Assembly: GCA_003533975.1 (NCBI GenBank)
Contig: DQCL01000172.1
Location: 32,601-46,697, forward strand
Length of the DNA: 14,097 nucleotides
Direction of reading: 5' to 3'
DNA from: Octadecabacter sp.
GTDB taxonomy: Bacteria; Pseudomonadota; Alphaproteobacteria; Rhodobacterales; Rhodobacteraceae
Positions within the stretch are counted from its first letter, which is position 1. Every line of letters begins with the position of its first letter. This document shows positions 1 to 7,563 of the stretch, piece by piece. A program made the translations under genes and the position numbers. The notes below the pieces were generated by a model. The model saw only the letters and a list, made by a program, of their open reading frames with translations, had not been told where the DNA came from and made no database searches.

Positions 1-697
1 TGGTTAACTGCTGCCACGTCGTTTGAATACCTTCGCGGGCATCTGTGTTGTTTGGCGTGAAGTAGTTTTGCGCACCTTCCAAGAACGACTGGCGGTAATC
101 CACCTCGCTCGATAATTCGTGCACGTCCATCCGGTCTTTCAGCAGAGAGATGAAAGGCAAGAAAAGTTGCCTATTCAAGCCGTCTTTGTACAGCTCATCT
201 GGCACGCGGTTAGATGTCGTAACGACGACAACCCCAGCAGCGAAAAGCGCCTCGAACAGTCGACCCACAATCATCGCGTCAGTAATGTCGCTAATCTGCA
301 TTTCGTCGAATGCCAGAAATCGTACCCGCCCCGCCAAATCCGCGGCGACCGGTGCGATCGCATCTTCGACGCCACCCTTGCGCGCTTCGGCAATCGCCGC
401 GTGGACCCATTGCATAAACTCATGAAAGTGGCTGCGTTGTTTTGGAACCTGAACAGCCTCGTAAAGCAAATCCATCAACATGGATTTCCCGCGCCCGACG
501 CCGCCCCAAAGGTAAAGCCCCTTCGGCCCATGAACAGGGGCGGCCTTGCGAAACCATCCACTTTTAGGAGCATCCGGCACGTCCAACACCGCGGCCCGCA
601 CGCGATCCAGCGATGCGAGAGCTGCGCGTTGTACCGGATCATCGTGCAGCAAACCCGCTACGACACGACGTTCATATTCTTCTTGGACCGTTCCCAT
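1..697 (-). CDS. zapE: ZapE/AFG1-family ATPase, 3' part cut by window edge
   Basis: AFG1-like P-loop ATPase (ZapE in bacteria, linked to the division ring; the yeast homologue Afg1/Lace1 is mitochondrial). I translated 232 codons from the ATG at 697-695; the frame stays open to the left edge, so roughly the last third of a protein usually around 350-390 residues is missing. Visible motifs are Walker A GGVGRGKS at about residues 65-72, Walker B LAFDE at about 128-132 followed by MQISD, and the family-typical TTSNR...DELYKDGLNR...FLPFI stretch (sensor 1 region). The start is chosen because AAGG lies about 5 nt upstream and the protein begins with the usual short N-terminus ahead of the ATPase core. 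It is divergent from the MFS gene across 146 bp. The protein has no signal peptide and is cytoplasmic. Family assignment is firm; the cell-division role is inferred from other bacteria. Confidence 0.93.
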   Translation of the reverse strand, partial: MGTVQEEYERRVVAGLLHDDPVQRAALASLDRVRAAVLDVPDAPKSGWFRKAAPVHGPKGLYLWGGVGRGKSMLMDLLYEAVQVPKQRSHFHEFMQWVHAAIAEARKGGVEDAIAPVAADLAGRVRFLAFDEMQISDITDAMIVGRLFEALFAAGVVVVTTSNRVPDELYKDGLNRQLFLPFISLLKDRMDVHELSSEVDYRQSFLEGAQNYFTPNNTDAREGIQTTWQQLT

Positions 698-730
698 ATC
701 GCCTTGTTAGTCACCCAAGCCAAGCCCTGC

Positions 731-765
731 AATCCGCACTGCGGTTTCTTCGGGTTAAAACCCCG
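731..765. repeat. Two adjacent palindromes between zapE and MFS gene
   Basis: The sequence shows CCGCA-C-TGCGG at 734-744; its flanks also pair (AA/TT) after one mismatch. It is followed by GGGTT-AA-AACCC at 752-763. They lie 34-68 bp upstream of the zapE start. They could be a regulator site or a hairpin in the zapE leader; no known consensus is matched. Confidence 0.35.
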
Positions 766-779
766 TTCAATCGGTCGTC

Positions 780-798
780 TGTGATTTCTCCCATCACA
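780..798. promoter_or_regulatory. Inverted repeat TGTGAT-N7-ATCACA, candidate operator
   Basis: Perfect 6-bp arms separated by 7 bp, ending 9 bp before the candidate -35 element of the MFS gene. The half-sites look CRP/FNR-like, but the spacing is wrong for either (CRP needs TGTGA-N6-TCACA; here the gap is N9). A dimeric regulator of unknown family is the simplest reading. No regulator gene lies next to it. Confidence 0.4.
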
Positions 799-807
799 AT
801 TCCCAGA

Positions 808-836
808 TTGACCTGACATCCGTTTCCACTTTTAAG
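808..836 (+). promoter_or_regulatory. Candidate sigma-70 promoter of the MFS gene
   Basis: TTGACC at 808-813 (5/6 to the -35 consensus), a 17-bp spacer, then TTTAAG at 831-836 (4/6 to the -10). A start about 7 nt past the -10 would fall at about 843, next to the ATG at 844. This would produce a leaderless mRNA, consistent with the lack of any Shine-Dalgarno sequence. Confidence 0.45.
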
Positions 837-843
837 TTTCCGA

Positions 844-2097
844 ATGGAGCGCCAAACAAACCTTATCACGCCCGTCCTTGTCGCAGGCTGTGTTATTATC
901 ATGATCAGCTTTGCTGTTCGTGCCTCTTTTGGTGTGTTCCAGATTCCCATTGCAGATGAATTCGGCTGGGCGCGTGCAGAGTTTTCATTGGCCATCGCGT
1001 TCCAGAACCTTGCATGGGGTATTGGACAGCCAATTTTCGGAGCGCTAGCCGAACGCTTAACAGATCGTAAAGCAATCATCATCGGCGCAATCATATATGC
1101 CATTGGCCTTGTGTTATCATCGAACGCGGTGTCCCCAATTGCACACCAGACCTATGCTTGGCTTGTCGGTTTTGGCATCGCGGGCACAGGCTTCGGTGTC
1201 ATTCTTGCTGTTGTTGGTCGCGCCGCGTCTGATGAGAACCGCTCAATGTCGCTGGCCATTGCCACGGCTGCCGGTTCGGCCGGACAAGTTTTCGGTGCGC
1301 CTGTCGCTGAGTTCCTACTTGGCATCATGCCGTGGCAGTCAGTGTTCCTCGTGTTCGCCGGAGCGATCCTTGCGTCGCTCATGATGTTGCCAATGATGCG
1401 CGCACCGACGAGTGCTTCCAAGCTTGAGCTAGAAGAAACCATTGGGCAGGTCATCACGCGTGCATTTCGTGATCCAACTTACACATTTATCTTCCTTGGT
1501 TTCTTTTCATGTGGCTACCAGCTTGCGTTTATCACAGCACATTTTCCCGCGATGATTACCGAAATGTGTGGTCCGATTATGCCTGGCGGCGCGCTGCATA
1601 ACTTAGGCGTCACCACGACTTCGGCTCTCGGCGCGGTGGCGATTTCCCTTATTGGGCTCGCCAACATTGCCGGCACGCTCCTCGCGGGTTGGGCTGGCAA
1701 GCGCTATTCCAAAAAATATCTTCTCGCGGGCATCTATACGGCCAGAACTGTTGTCGCTGCCTTGTTCATTGCTTTCCCCATCACCCCGTCAACGGTTGTT
1801 ATGTTCTCGATTGTTATGGGATCGCTCTGGCTTGCCACTGTTCCGCTCACAAGCGGGTTGGTCGCGCATATTTATGGGCTGCGCTATATGGGAACGCTTT
1901 ATGGCATCGTGTTTTTCAGCCACCAGCTTGGCAGCTTCTTAGGCGTCTGGCTTGGCGGGCGCCTTTATGATGCCTACGGATCCTACACAGCTGTTTGGTG
2001 GGTTGGCGTCGGCATTGGTGCATTCTCAGCGGTTATACATTTGCCCATTCGTGAAGACCGACGGACACCTTTGGCTTCGGCAAGCCAAGCAAACTAG
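844..2097 (+). CDS. MFS transporter, 12-TM, substrate unknown
   Basis: Major facilitator superfamily permease of 417 residues in the inner membrane. The hydrophobic pattern fits twelve helices in two halves joined by a polar loop at about residues 185-212. A motif A-like loop is seen after helix 2 (GALAERLTDRK, 66-76), with a weaker repeat in the second half (GWAGKRYSKK, 282-291). It resembles the monocarboxylate/oxalate-formate branch of MFS_1, but no substrate can be read from the sequence. The ATG at 844 is the first possible start: an in-frame TGA lies at 814-816 and no ATG/GTG/TTG codon lies between them. It has no Shine-Dalgarno, and a promoter at 808-836 would put the transcript start at the ATG. 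Its TAG overlaps the stop of the convergent hydrolase gene by 4 nt. It stands alone as a transcription unit. Confidence 0.92.
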   Translation: MERQTNLITPVLVAGCVIIMISFAVRASFGVFQIPIADEFGWARAEFSLAIAFQNLAWGIGQPIFGALAERLTDRKAIIIGAIIYAIGLVLSSNAVSPIAHQTYAWLVGFGIAGTGFGVILAVVGRAASDENRSMSLAIATAAGSAGQVFGAPVAEFLLGIMPWQSVFLVFAGAILASLMMLPMMRAPTSASKLELEETIGQVITRAFRDPTYTFIFLGFFSCGYQLAFITAHFPAMITEMCGPIMPGGALHNLGVTTTSALGAVAISLIGLANIAGTLLAGWAGKRYSKKYLLAGIYTARTVVAALFIAFPITPSTVVMFSIVMGSLWLATVPLTSGLVAHIYGLRYMGTLYGIVFFSHQLGSFLGVWLGGRLYDAYGSYTAVWWVGVGIGAFSAVIHLPIREDRRTPLASASQAN

Positions 2098-3044
2098 TTT
2101 CCAGTATTAACCTGTCCAGCGGCGTCTCGTAGTGCGTCTCGCAGCACCTCAACAATCTGCGCCGAGTGGGTATAACCCACACTATGATCCGCATCCGGTA
2201 TGACCTCTTGGCGGCTATTTCGGTTCCACTGCGTCAACGTGCCCAGAGACTTAAGCGGGATAATTTCATCCTTCTCAGCCCATATCGCGACCACTGGAAT
2301 GTCTTCACGCCCGATCGCCCTATGTGCATCTTCTTGCACATCGTTAAGCATGTGTCGGCGGCTCGACAAAACTGAGCGAAGGAACCCTCGGCTTTGGTAT
2401 TCAGCGGTTTGGAGCTCAACAATGCCGGTAATGTCAAATTTCTGGCCCAGTTGCGCACGCAAAGCTTTTCGATCTTTTCGTGCGGCGATGACAGCGTGAA
2501 GCCAATCTCCGAAAAAGGGGATCGTGCGGCACACTTTCGTCAGCTTGTCTTCGCGCAACCAAATCCCACCAGAAGCCAGTAGGACAAGACGCGTTACGCG
2601 GCTTGGATGGAGCATGCTAAAATGCGTGACGATCGATCCACCCATTGAATACCCCATCAACGTAACGTCACCGGTTAGGCCTTGGTGTTCCAAAAGGTCT
2701 TCCAGCTGCTTGGCAAAGAAATCACCCGTTTGAGCGCCCTGCGGCGCATCAGAAAATCCGCGCCCGTACAGGTCATAGACAAGAACCCGATACCCAAGCT
2801 TTGTTAGCCCTGCAGCGATGCTGTACCAGACAGGGCTGGGGGTCGTTAATCCATGTACGCATACAATCACCGGCCCACGCGCTTCGCCAAACCATTGATA
2901 GTGTGTCACACCTTGGCTCAACCTTGCGAAACGCCCTGGGGCTTTTGCTCGGAACGCATCTGCGCCATGTCGACGGCGTTCCGCCAACACGGGCAAGCAC
3001 GCCAATCCGCCAATAACCAAAAGCGGCAGTAACCAACCCAACAT
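2094..3044 (-). CDS. Alpha/beta hydrolase with N-terminal membrane segment
   Basis: Alpha/beta-hydrolase fold enzyme of 316 residues. Residues 1-20 are strongly hydrophobic and are followed by AERRRH, which suggests an N-terminal anchor; the basic cluster after it favours the catalytic domain on the cytoplasmic side (inference). C16 in GGLAC is not a convincing lipobox. Motifs are oxyanion HG at 64-65, nucleophile elbow GYSMGG with S133, acid D259 (AEKDE) and H287 (DADHS). This is a complete triad, so an esterase, lipase or C-C hydrolase is possible; the substrate is unknown. It starts 2 nt after the TAA of the OCD gene, and its GGGAAG ribosome site lies inside the end of that gene, so it is probably co-transcribed and coupled. 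The terminal TAG is shared in a CTAG palindrome with the stop of the MFS gene. Confidence 0.9.
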   Translation of the reverse strand: MLGWLLPLLVIGGLACLPVLAERRRHGADAFRAKAPGRFARLSQGVTHYQWFGEARGPVIVCVHGLTTPSPVWYSIAAGLTKLGYRVLVYDLYGRGFSDAPQGAQTGDFFAKQLEDLLEHQGLTGDVTLMGYSMGGSIVTHFSMLHPSRVTRLVLLASGGIWLREDKLTKVCRTIPFFGDWLHAVIAARKDRKALRAQLGQKFDITGIVELQTAEYQSRGFLRSVLSSRRHMLNDVQEDAHRAIGREDIPVVAIWAEKDEIIPLKSLGTLTQWNRNSRQEVIPDADHSVGYTHSAQIVEVLRDALRDAAGQVNTGN

Positions 3045-3046
3045 TC

Positions 3047-3958
3047 TTACTTCCCTTTCCAGACATCTAAAATATAGCGGCTCGTCATCAGGTCCAGATG
3101 CGCGCCGCCTCCGTTTTTGAACAACGTGATCTCATCAGAGGATCGCCGCTGAAATTGTTCCAAATCGTAGTAATCCGCCACGACATGATCATCGCTTATC
3201 ACACCTGCCTCCAACGGAATCTTAAGCTCACCAATGTGGTCCATTGTCGTCGCGTAGCTGTCCACAAAAACGCGCGCACGAAGCAATGCTTCATCATCGG
3301 CTTCGCGCATGTCGGGTCGATATGCACCAATAAGGTCAATGTGCTGACCCGCACGAAACCATGCACCTCTGAGAAGGGGCTCAGTCGTCATAGTCGCTGA
3401 CGCAACGATGTCAGCGGCCTTCACCGCCGCCTCCAAGTCAGGGGCAACAACAACACCTTCACAGTCCTTTGCGAACTGTTCAGCGCCCTCTTTTGACCGG
3501 TTCCAGACACTAAATAAAGCGTTGGGAAATGCCGTCGAATAGGCCTCCCAAAGCGAACGGCCGACTGCTCCTGCGCCAACAATCAATATTCTTTCGCTGT
3601 CCGGGCGTGCCAAACGCCGCGCCGCTAAAAGGCTGTCACCCGCTGTTTTCCATTTGGTCACAAGATGGAAATCTACAATCGCTTCCAGTTGGCCGTTGTC
3701 ATCGGAAAACAGGTTAACAGCACCATTCACCATCGGCTTTCCGAGCGCCTTATTGTCGGGAAAAATCGTAGCGCACTTAACGGCCAGACCCATACCATCA
3801 ATCCAAGCGGATCGGTTTAATAAGGTCTCTTTGCCGCGATACATCAACACGTCTTGGACGTTTGCTTTCGGGCGTTCATGGCCTTGTGCCAGCGCATCGG
3901 TAAGGGCGAGCCAGTCGAGACCTTTCTGGCCTTCATCAAAGGGAATAAACTCAGTCAT
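3047..3958 (-). CDS. Ornithine cyclodeaminase/mu-crystallin family oxidoreductase
   Basis: OCD/mu-crystallin family protein of 303 residues (family usually 310-350). Members are NAD(P)-dependent: ornithine cyclodeaminase, alanine dehydrogenase, 1-pyrroline-2-carboxylate or ketimine reductase, and EutC-type ectoine catabolism enzymes. Visible features are K61 in AVKCATIFPDN (the conserved substrate lysine block), the Rossmann loop VGAGAVGRS at about 127-135, IGAYRPDMRE at about 210-219, and D233 in VFVDS, which corresponds to the catalytic Asp region. The sequence does not say which substrate is used. The start is firm: GGAGG lies 7 nt upstream, and the ATG overlaps the TGA of the HAD gene as ATGA, implying translational coupling. 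It is the second gene of a HAD-OCD-alpha/beta hydrolase trio. Being slightly short of family length may reflect a trimmed N-terminus. Confidence 0.88.
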   Translation of the reverse strand: MTEFIPFDEGQKGLDWLALTDALAQGHERPKANVQDVLMYRGKETLLNRSAWIDGMGLAVKCATIFPDNKALGKPMVNGAVNLFSDDNGQLEAIVDFHLVTKWKTAGDSLLAARRLARPDSERILIVGAGAVGRSLWEAYSTAFPNALFSVWNRSKEGAEQFAKDCEGVVVAPDLEAAVKAADIVASATMTTEPLLRGAWFRAGQHIDLIGAYRPDMREADDEALLRARVFVDSYATTMDHIGELKIPLEAGVISDDHVVADYYDLEQFQRRSSDEITLFKNGGGAHLDLMTSRYILDVWKGK

Positions 3959-4575
3959 TTTGCTGCCTCCGGCGTTAACAAGCCTTCTTGAACCAGCCGT
4001 TCAGCCCATCCAGTCGGCCCTTCAAATAAATGTGTTTGCCAGCCACGTGCACGTGCGGCTGCAATGTTGTCACCGCGATCATCTACGAAAAGCAATCCTC
4101 CCGGTGCAATTCCGCAATCGTTTTCGACGTGTTCATAAATTGCCGCGGCTGGTTTGATGACCTGCAGCGCACCTGAGATGTAGCGTTTGTCAAATTCCTC
4201 GAGGAACGGGTATTCAGGCTCAGCAATCGCGAAGGTTTCGTTGCCGAAATTCGAAAGAGCAAACACCGGATGCCCTGCGCGACGCAAAGCCCGCAAAAGC
4301 CGAACAGAATGGTCGATCACCGGGGATGCCATTTCGATCCAGCGGTCGCGCCAGAGCGTTAGCTCATCCGTCCATTCAGGGTTCTGCGCAATCATCTCTG
4401 TGAGCACATCGTGGAATACCTCACCTGCATCCACCCGATCATTCATTTCATGAAGCTGGATCGCCTCAAAGAATTCAGCGCTGCGTTCTGCACCGATTAC
4501 GCGGTCAAAGAACCGCTCGGGCTGCCATTCGATCAGGACGTTTCCAATATCAAAAACGATAGCTTGGACGGTCAT
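3955..4575 (-). CDS. HAD-IA family hydrolase, YihX-like
   Basis: Haloacid dehalogenase superfamily hydrolase of 206 residues, cytoplasmic, probably a small-molecule phosphatase. Motif I is FDIGNV with nucleophile D9; motif II is ALSNF with S108; motif III is K141 in VIKP; motif IV is FVDDRGDN with D165/D166. The cap is a helical C1 insert between about residues 15 and 90. The second motif I Asp (D+2) is replaced by Gly, as I recall for YihX-like subfamily IA proteins (DLGNV), so this is a subfamily trait rather than damage. The start has a strong AGGAG site 7 nt upstream. It is separated from the upstream DUF188 gene by 44 bp and overlaps the OCD gene by 4 nt (ATGA). The substrate is unknown; the coupling suggests it serves the same pathway as the OCD enzyme, or acts in metabolite repair. 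Confidence 0.9.
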   Translation of the reverse strand: MTVQAIVFDIGNVLIEWQPERFFDRVIGAERSAEFFEAIQLHEMNDRVDAGEVFHDVLTEMIAQNPEWTDELTLWRDRWIEMASPVIDHSVRLLRALRRAGHPVFALSNFGNETFAIAEPEYPFLEEFDKRYISGALQVIKPAAAIYEHVENDCGIAPGGLLFVDDRGDNIAAARARGWQTHLFEGPTGWAERLVQEGLLTPEAAK

Positions 4576-4619
4576 ATACTGACTCCTTCTTATTGCAGCG
4601 TAGCAGTATCACGGTTTCA

Positions 4620-5069
4620 TCAAAGTGTTTTAACCGCACGCAGCTCACGTTCCAGTGCATCTAGAAAACGCGAACGATCCGCTTTGGAGAACGCTTTTCC
4701 TCCGCCTTGGCGAAACGGGTCAGCGGCACGGATGTCCGCCATAAGGTCACGTGTTGCGAGAATGTTGCCGATATTGGCCTGCGTCAGCGCCTCACCGTTA
4801 TGTTTAAGAACACGCGCACCAGCCTCGACGCATTTCGCGGCCAAAGGTATGTCGCCGGTGATAACAACGTCACCCGTCACAGCGCGATCGGCAATCCACA
4901 TGTCTGCAACATCAGGGCCGTCAGGGACGATAACTGTTTCGACAAGCGGATTTTGCGATGGGCGTAGACCACCGTTGGATACAACGAACATACGGACACC
5001 GTGGCGCGTGCCGACCTTCTCAACCTCGGCCTTTACCGGACAGGCATCTGCGTCGATATATATGCTCAC
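4620..5069 (-). CDS. DUF188 (YaiI/YqxD) family protein
   Basis: YaiI/YqxD/DUF188 family protein of 149 residues, the normal length. The family has a PIN-like nuclease fold, but its function is not established. Hallmarks are the N-terminal [11 protein letters not shown] with D6 and D8 as likely metal ligands, VSNGG at about 30-34, [12 protein letters not shown] at about 48-59 with further acidic residues, [10 protein letters not shown] at about 68-77, and the C-terminal DPF...F...L segment. The start is a GTG at 5069 overlapping the TGA of the S-formylglutathione hydrolase gene (GTGA, 4 nt). With only a weak, distant AGAGG upstream, translation probably depends on coupling. Presence in this operon does not suggest a role in formaldehyde metabolism; such genes often hitch-hike in operons. 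It is followed by a 44-bp gap with no convincing terminator. Confidence 0.93.
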   Translation of the reverse strand: MSIYIDADACPVKAEVEKVGTRHGVRMFVVSNGGLRPSQNPLVETVIVPDGPDVADMWIADRAVTGDVVITGDIPLAAKCVEAGARVLKHNGEALTQANIGNILATRDLMADIRAADPFRQGGGKAFSKADRSRFLDALERELRAVKTL

Positions 5070-5893
5070 GCCCAGAGCGCCTCTGCGTGGAAGTTCATGT
5101 GGTCTTCCATGAACGAAGCAATAAAGAAGTAGCTGTGATCATACCCCTTTTGCAGGCGAATGATCCCTTCTTGGCGCTGCGCTGCAAATGCAGCTGAGAA
5201 GGCTTCATTCCCCAAAAGGTCCCAGAATTGATCGTTCGTTCCGGTATCGACAAGCATCGGCCCGTCAAAGCCTTTGCTTTGCATCAGGATGGTCGCGTCA
5301 TGCGTCTCCCAGTCTGCCTTACGCCCCAAATACGCCGCGAATTGCTTGCGGCCCCAGTCGCTTTGGGTCGGGTTGCAGATTGGCGCGAAGGCCGAAACGG
5401 ATCTAAATCTGCCAGGGAGAGCCATCGCCATCGTCAGCGCCCCATGCCCCCCCATAGAATGTCCTGTGATGGATTGGCGCGTCATGTCGATTTCGAAGTT
5501 TTCTGCGATGAGCGCGGGGAGTTCGTCGGCAGTATAGGTCCACATTTTGAAGTGCTTTGACCAAGGTTCTTGTGTGGCGTCGATATAAAAACCAGCACCC
5601 TGCCCTAGATCATAGGCCTCATCATCGGGCACATCTTCGCCACGCGGGGACGTGTCCGGAAACACGAGCGCGATACCTTGCTCGGCCGCCCATGCCTGTG
5701 CGCCAGCTTTGGTCATCGCATTCTCGTGGGTGCAGGTAAGGCCGGACAAGAACCATAGAACCGGAACAGGGCCATCTTTAGCTTCTTCGGGCATAAAGAC
5801 GGCGAACGTCATGTCAGTTCCAGTCGATGTGGAATGGTGCTTGTAGACGCCTTGAACGCCGCCAAAGCAGGCATTTTCTGAAACGACTTCCAT
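5066..5893 (-). CDS. fghA: S-formylglutathione hydrolase
   Basis: Esterase D-type S-formylglutathione hydrolase (275 residues; FrmB/YeiG are about 277). It hydrolyses S-formylglutathione to formate and glutathione, the second step of glutathione-dependent formaldehyde oxidation in the cytoplasm. Signatures are [10 protein letters not shown] at about 49-58 (conserved Cys54), DTSPRG at about 80-85, nucleophile GHSMGG with S146, D221 in GTNDQFW and H253 in YDHSYFF. The triad is complete. The start ATG overlaps the stop of the nitroreductase gene by one base (TGATG), and its own stop overlaps the DUF188 start (GTGA). The partner dehydrogenase is encoded in this window at 9370-10482, in a separate transcription unit. 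Assignment is firm. Confidence 0.95.
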   Translation of the reverse strand: MEVVSENACFGGVQGVYKHHSTSTGTDMTFAVFMPEEAKDGPVPVLWFLSGLTCTHENAMTKAGAQAWAAEQGIALVFPDTSPRGEDVPDDEAYDLGQGAGFYIDATQEPWSKHFKMWTYTADELPALIAENFEIDMTRQSITGHSMGGHGALTMAMALPGRFRSVSAFAPICNPTQSDWGRKQFAAYLGRKADWETHDATILMQSKGFDGPMLVDTGTNDQFWDLLGNEAFSAAFAAQRQEGIIRLQKGYDHSYFFIASFMEDHMNFHAEALWA

Positions 5894-6600
5894 CAGTTGG
5901 TTCCTTCGTAGGTAGTTAGGATTTCTTGCAAATCCTTTTTCTTCTTCGCAATCGCAGGGACCGTTGCATCTTCGGCAGGATGTCCCACCGCAAGGATCAT
6001 GATTGGCTTTTCGTTCTCTGGGCGATCACACAATTCATTCAAGAATTTCATCGGGTTCGGCGTGTGCGTAAGGCAGGATAGCCCCGCAGTATGGAGCGCT
6101 GTGATCAGCATTCCCGTGGCGATACCAACGCTTTCAGGAACGTAATAGTGCTTAACGCGCTCACCATCTCGCTCTCCCCAACGCTGGGCGAAAATAACGA
6201 TGAGCCACGGCGCGATGTCGAGATGCGGCTTGGAGGCATCGGTGCCGATAGGTTCTAACGCCTTGAGCCACGCGTCACCCCCTCCGCCGCTATAGAATTT
6301 TTCCTCTTCGTCTTCCGCCGCTTTGCGAACAGCAGCCTTCATCGCTGGATCGTTAATCGCAACGAAATGCCACGGTTGTTGGTTGGCACCGCTGGGCGCA
6401 GTTCCGGCTGCAAGCACGCAGGCCTCGATCACGGCCTTGGGGACCGGCTTATCTGTATATTCCCGAATGGAATGACGGGTTTTGACATGTGCGTAGAACC
6501 GTTCAGCTTCGGCCAGCATCTGTGCGTCATCATAATCGGCGCGGTCTGGCAGTGGCAGGGCGGAATAGGTAGGGGGCGTGTTTGCCATTGGTGTTCTCAT
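5893..6600 (-). CDS. Nitroreductase-family flavoprotein, iodotyrosine deiodinase-like
   Basis: FMN-dependent nitroreductase-fold enzyme of 235 residues (231 if it starts at Met5). FMN-contact blocks are RHSIREY at 42-48, TAPSGANQQPW at 67-77, LTHTPNP at about 177-183 and the C-terminal KKKKDL at 219-224. Compared from memory with iodotyrosine deiodinase (IYD), it shares the HYY block, TAPSGA and ATVP...K. It also has E99, Y103 and K124 at exactly the E-x3-Y-x20-K spacing of the residues that bind the amino-acid end of halotyrosines (human E157, Y161, K182), with Trp at Y+8 in both. A dehalogenase or related phenol reductase is therefore plausible; a generic nitroreductase is the fallback. The ATG at 6600 abuts the TAG of the permease gene; Met5 (6588) has a better-placed GAGA upstream, so the start is uncertain. 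It is coupled to the S-formylglutathione hydrolase gene downstream. Confidence 0.88.
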   Translation of the reverse strand: MRTPMANTPPTYSALPLPDRADYDDAQMLAEAERFYAHVKTRHSIREYTDKPVPKAVIEACVLAAGTAPSGANQQPWHFVAINDPAMKAAVRKAAEDEEEKFYSGGGGDAWLKALEPIGTDASKPHLDIAPWLIVIFAQRWGERDGERVKHYYVPESVGIATGMLITALHTAGLSCLTHTPNPMKFLNELCDRPENEKPIMILAVGHPAEDATVPAIAKKKKDLQEILTTYEGTN

Positions 6601-7524
6601 CTATGTGACTGCCGCGATAACCGCGGTGATTGTGAATACGCTCAAGGCCGTTGAAATCAGGATCGATGCTGAAACTCGAGTTGGCGCAACGCCGTAATGT
6701 TGCGCGAGAATGTAGACATTTCCAGCGACGGGCAAGGCCGCAGCTGTGATCATCACGCCAGCCGCATAGGGATCAACGGGAAACATGACGAGTGCCGCAA
6801 ATGCAACGGCACCAGGGTGTAGAACGAGTTTTGCAAAAGCGAGCCAGCCCGCAACCGCCAGTTTCTCGGCAGATTTAGTCGCGAGTGATGCGCCGATGGC
6901 GAACAATGCCCCCGGCGTCGCAGCTGCGCCCAGTATCGCCAAGAACTCATTGGCGGGCTTTGGGATCGGCAAACCAAATGAAGACACAATGAGACCGAGC
7001 GAAATTGAAACAATCATTGGGTTTTTCATCAACCCCACGCCAACAGTCTTCAACACACCGACAGACATGCGCCCATCACGAGACCCCGTAATCAAGATCA
7101 CGATGAGTGAACCAAATACGATCAGGTCTACTGCAAGAACCAGCATGACAGGGCCGATCGCCTGTTCACCAAGTAAAAGAACCAACATTGGAATGCCCAG
7201 AAACCCGACGTTTCCAATGACTGCGCATTGGGCTTCAACCGCCGCTTCTTCAATGCCGCGCCTTCTTAGTAACGCAACGCCGGTCGCGATAAGGTAGATA
7301 AAAAGCGTGCCCCATAGGTAAGCGAACACAAATGGCCAATCGAGGATCTCGATCAGGGACAAGTTCGCGGAAAAGCGGAACAGCATTGCAGATAGCGCAA
7401 AGTAGAACACGAATTTCGTGAGGTATGCCGTTGCCTCAGGCGTAAAGAAACCGGTACGTCCTGCACCATAGCCCAGCCCTATGAGCGCGAAGAATGGCAG
7501 CGTTTGGAGAAATATCTCTAACAT
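6601..7524 (-). CDS. AEC-family (auxin efflux carrier-like) permease
   Basis: Inner-membrane permease of the AEC family, 307 residues, about ten hydrophobic helices arranged as two inverted halves. Typical elements are GYGAGRTGFF near residues 18-27, the broken helix IGNVGFLGIP at 103-112, and in the second half LPVAGNVYILAQHYG at about 264-278. Characterised bacterial relatives move dicarboxylates such as malate and malonate; the plant relatives carry auxin. The substrate here is unknown. The start has only a short AGG 2 nt before the ATG, so initiation may be weak. It lies 39 bp downstream of mbfA and directly abuts the nitroreductase gene (TAG followed by ATG), so the permease and flavoprotein are likely made together. 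A carrier for an aromatic or organic acid used by the flavoprotein is a possible link (inference). Confidence 0.9.
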   Translation of the reverse strand: MLEIFLQTLPFFALIGLGYGAGRTGFFTPEATAYLTKFVFYFALSAMLFRFSANLSLIEILDWPFVFAYLWGTLFIYLIATGVALLRRRGIEEAAVEAQCAVIGNVGFLGIPMLVLLLGEQAIGPVMLVLAVDLIVFGSLIVILITGSRDGRMSVGVLKTVGVGLMKNPMIVSISLGLIVSSFGLPIPKPANEFLAILGAAATPGALFAIGASLATKSAEKLAVAGWLAFAKLVLHPGAVAFAALVMFPVDPYAAGVMITAAALPVAGNVYILAQHYGVAPTRVSASILISTALSVFTITAVIAAVT

Positions 7525-7563
7525 GGCCTACGCTTAACACCGCGGCATGGCATGCAAAAGCCT

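Noticed and set aside
119..784. Long plus-strand open frame (221 codons) at the left edge
   Set aside because: It is antisense to zapE, whose minus-strand translation shows intact Walker A and B motifs; the plus-strand product has low-complexity, Arg/His-rich composition and no family resemblance.
780..798. CRP site upstream of the MFS gene
   Set aside because: TGTGA and TCACA are separated by 9 bp, not 6, so a CRP dimer would not fit; kept only as an unassigned palindrome.
3002..3044. Lipoprotein signal in the alpha/beta hydrolase (GGLAC)
   Set aside because: No basic N-terminal residues and Gly at position -3 of the box; basic residues follow the hydrophobic stretch, which fits a membrane anchor better.
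4411..5112. Plus-strand open frame of 233 codons
   Set aside because: It is antisense to the HAD and DUF188 genes, both of which have clear family motifs; its product is rich in Ser/Arg/Pro and has no recognisable domain.
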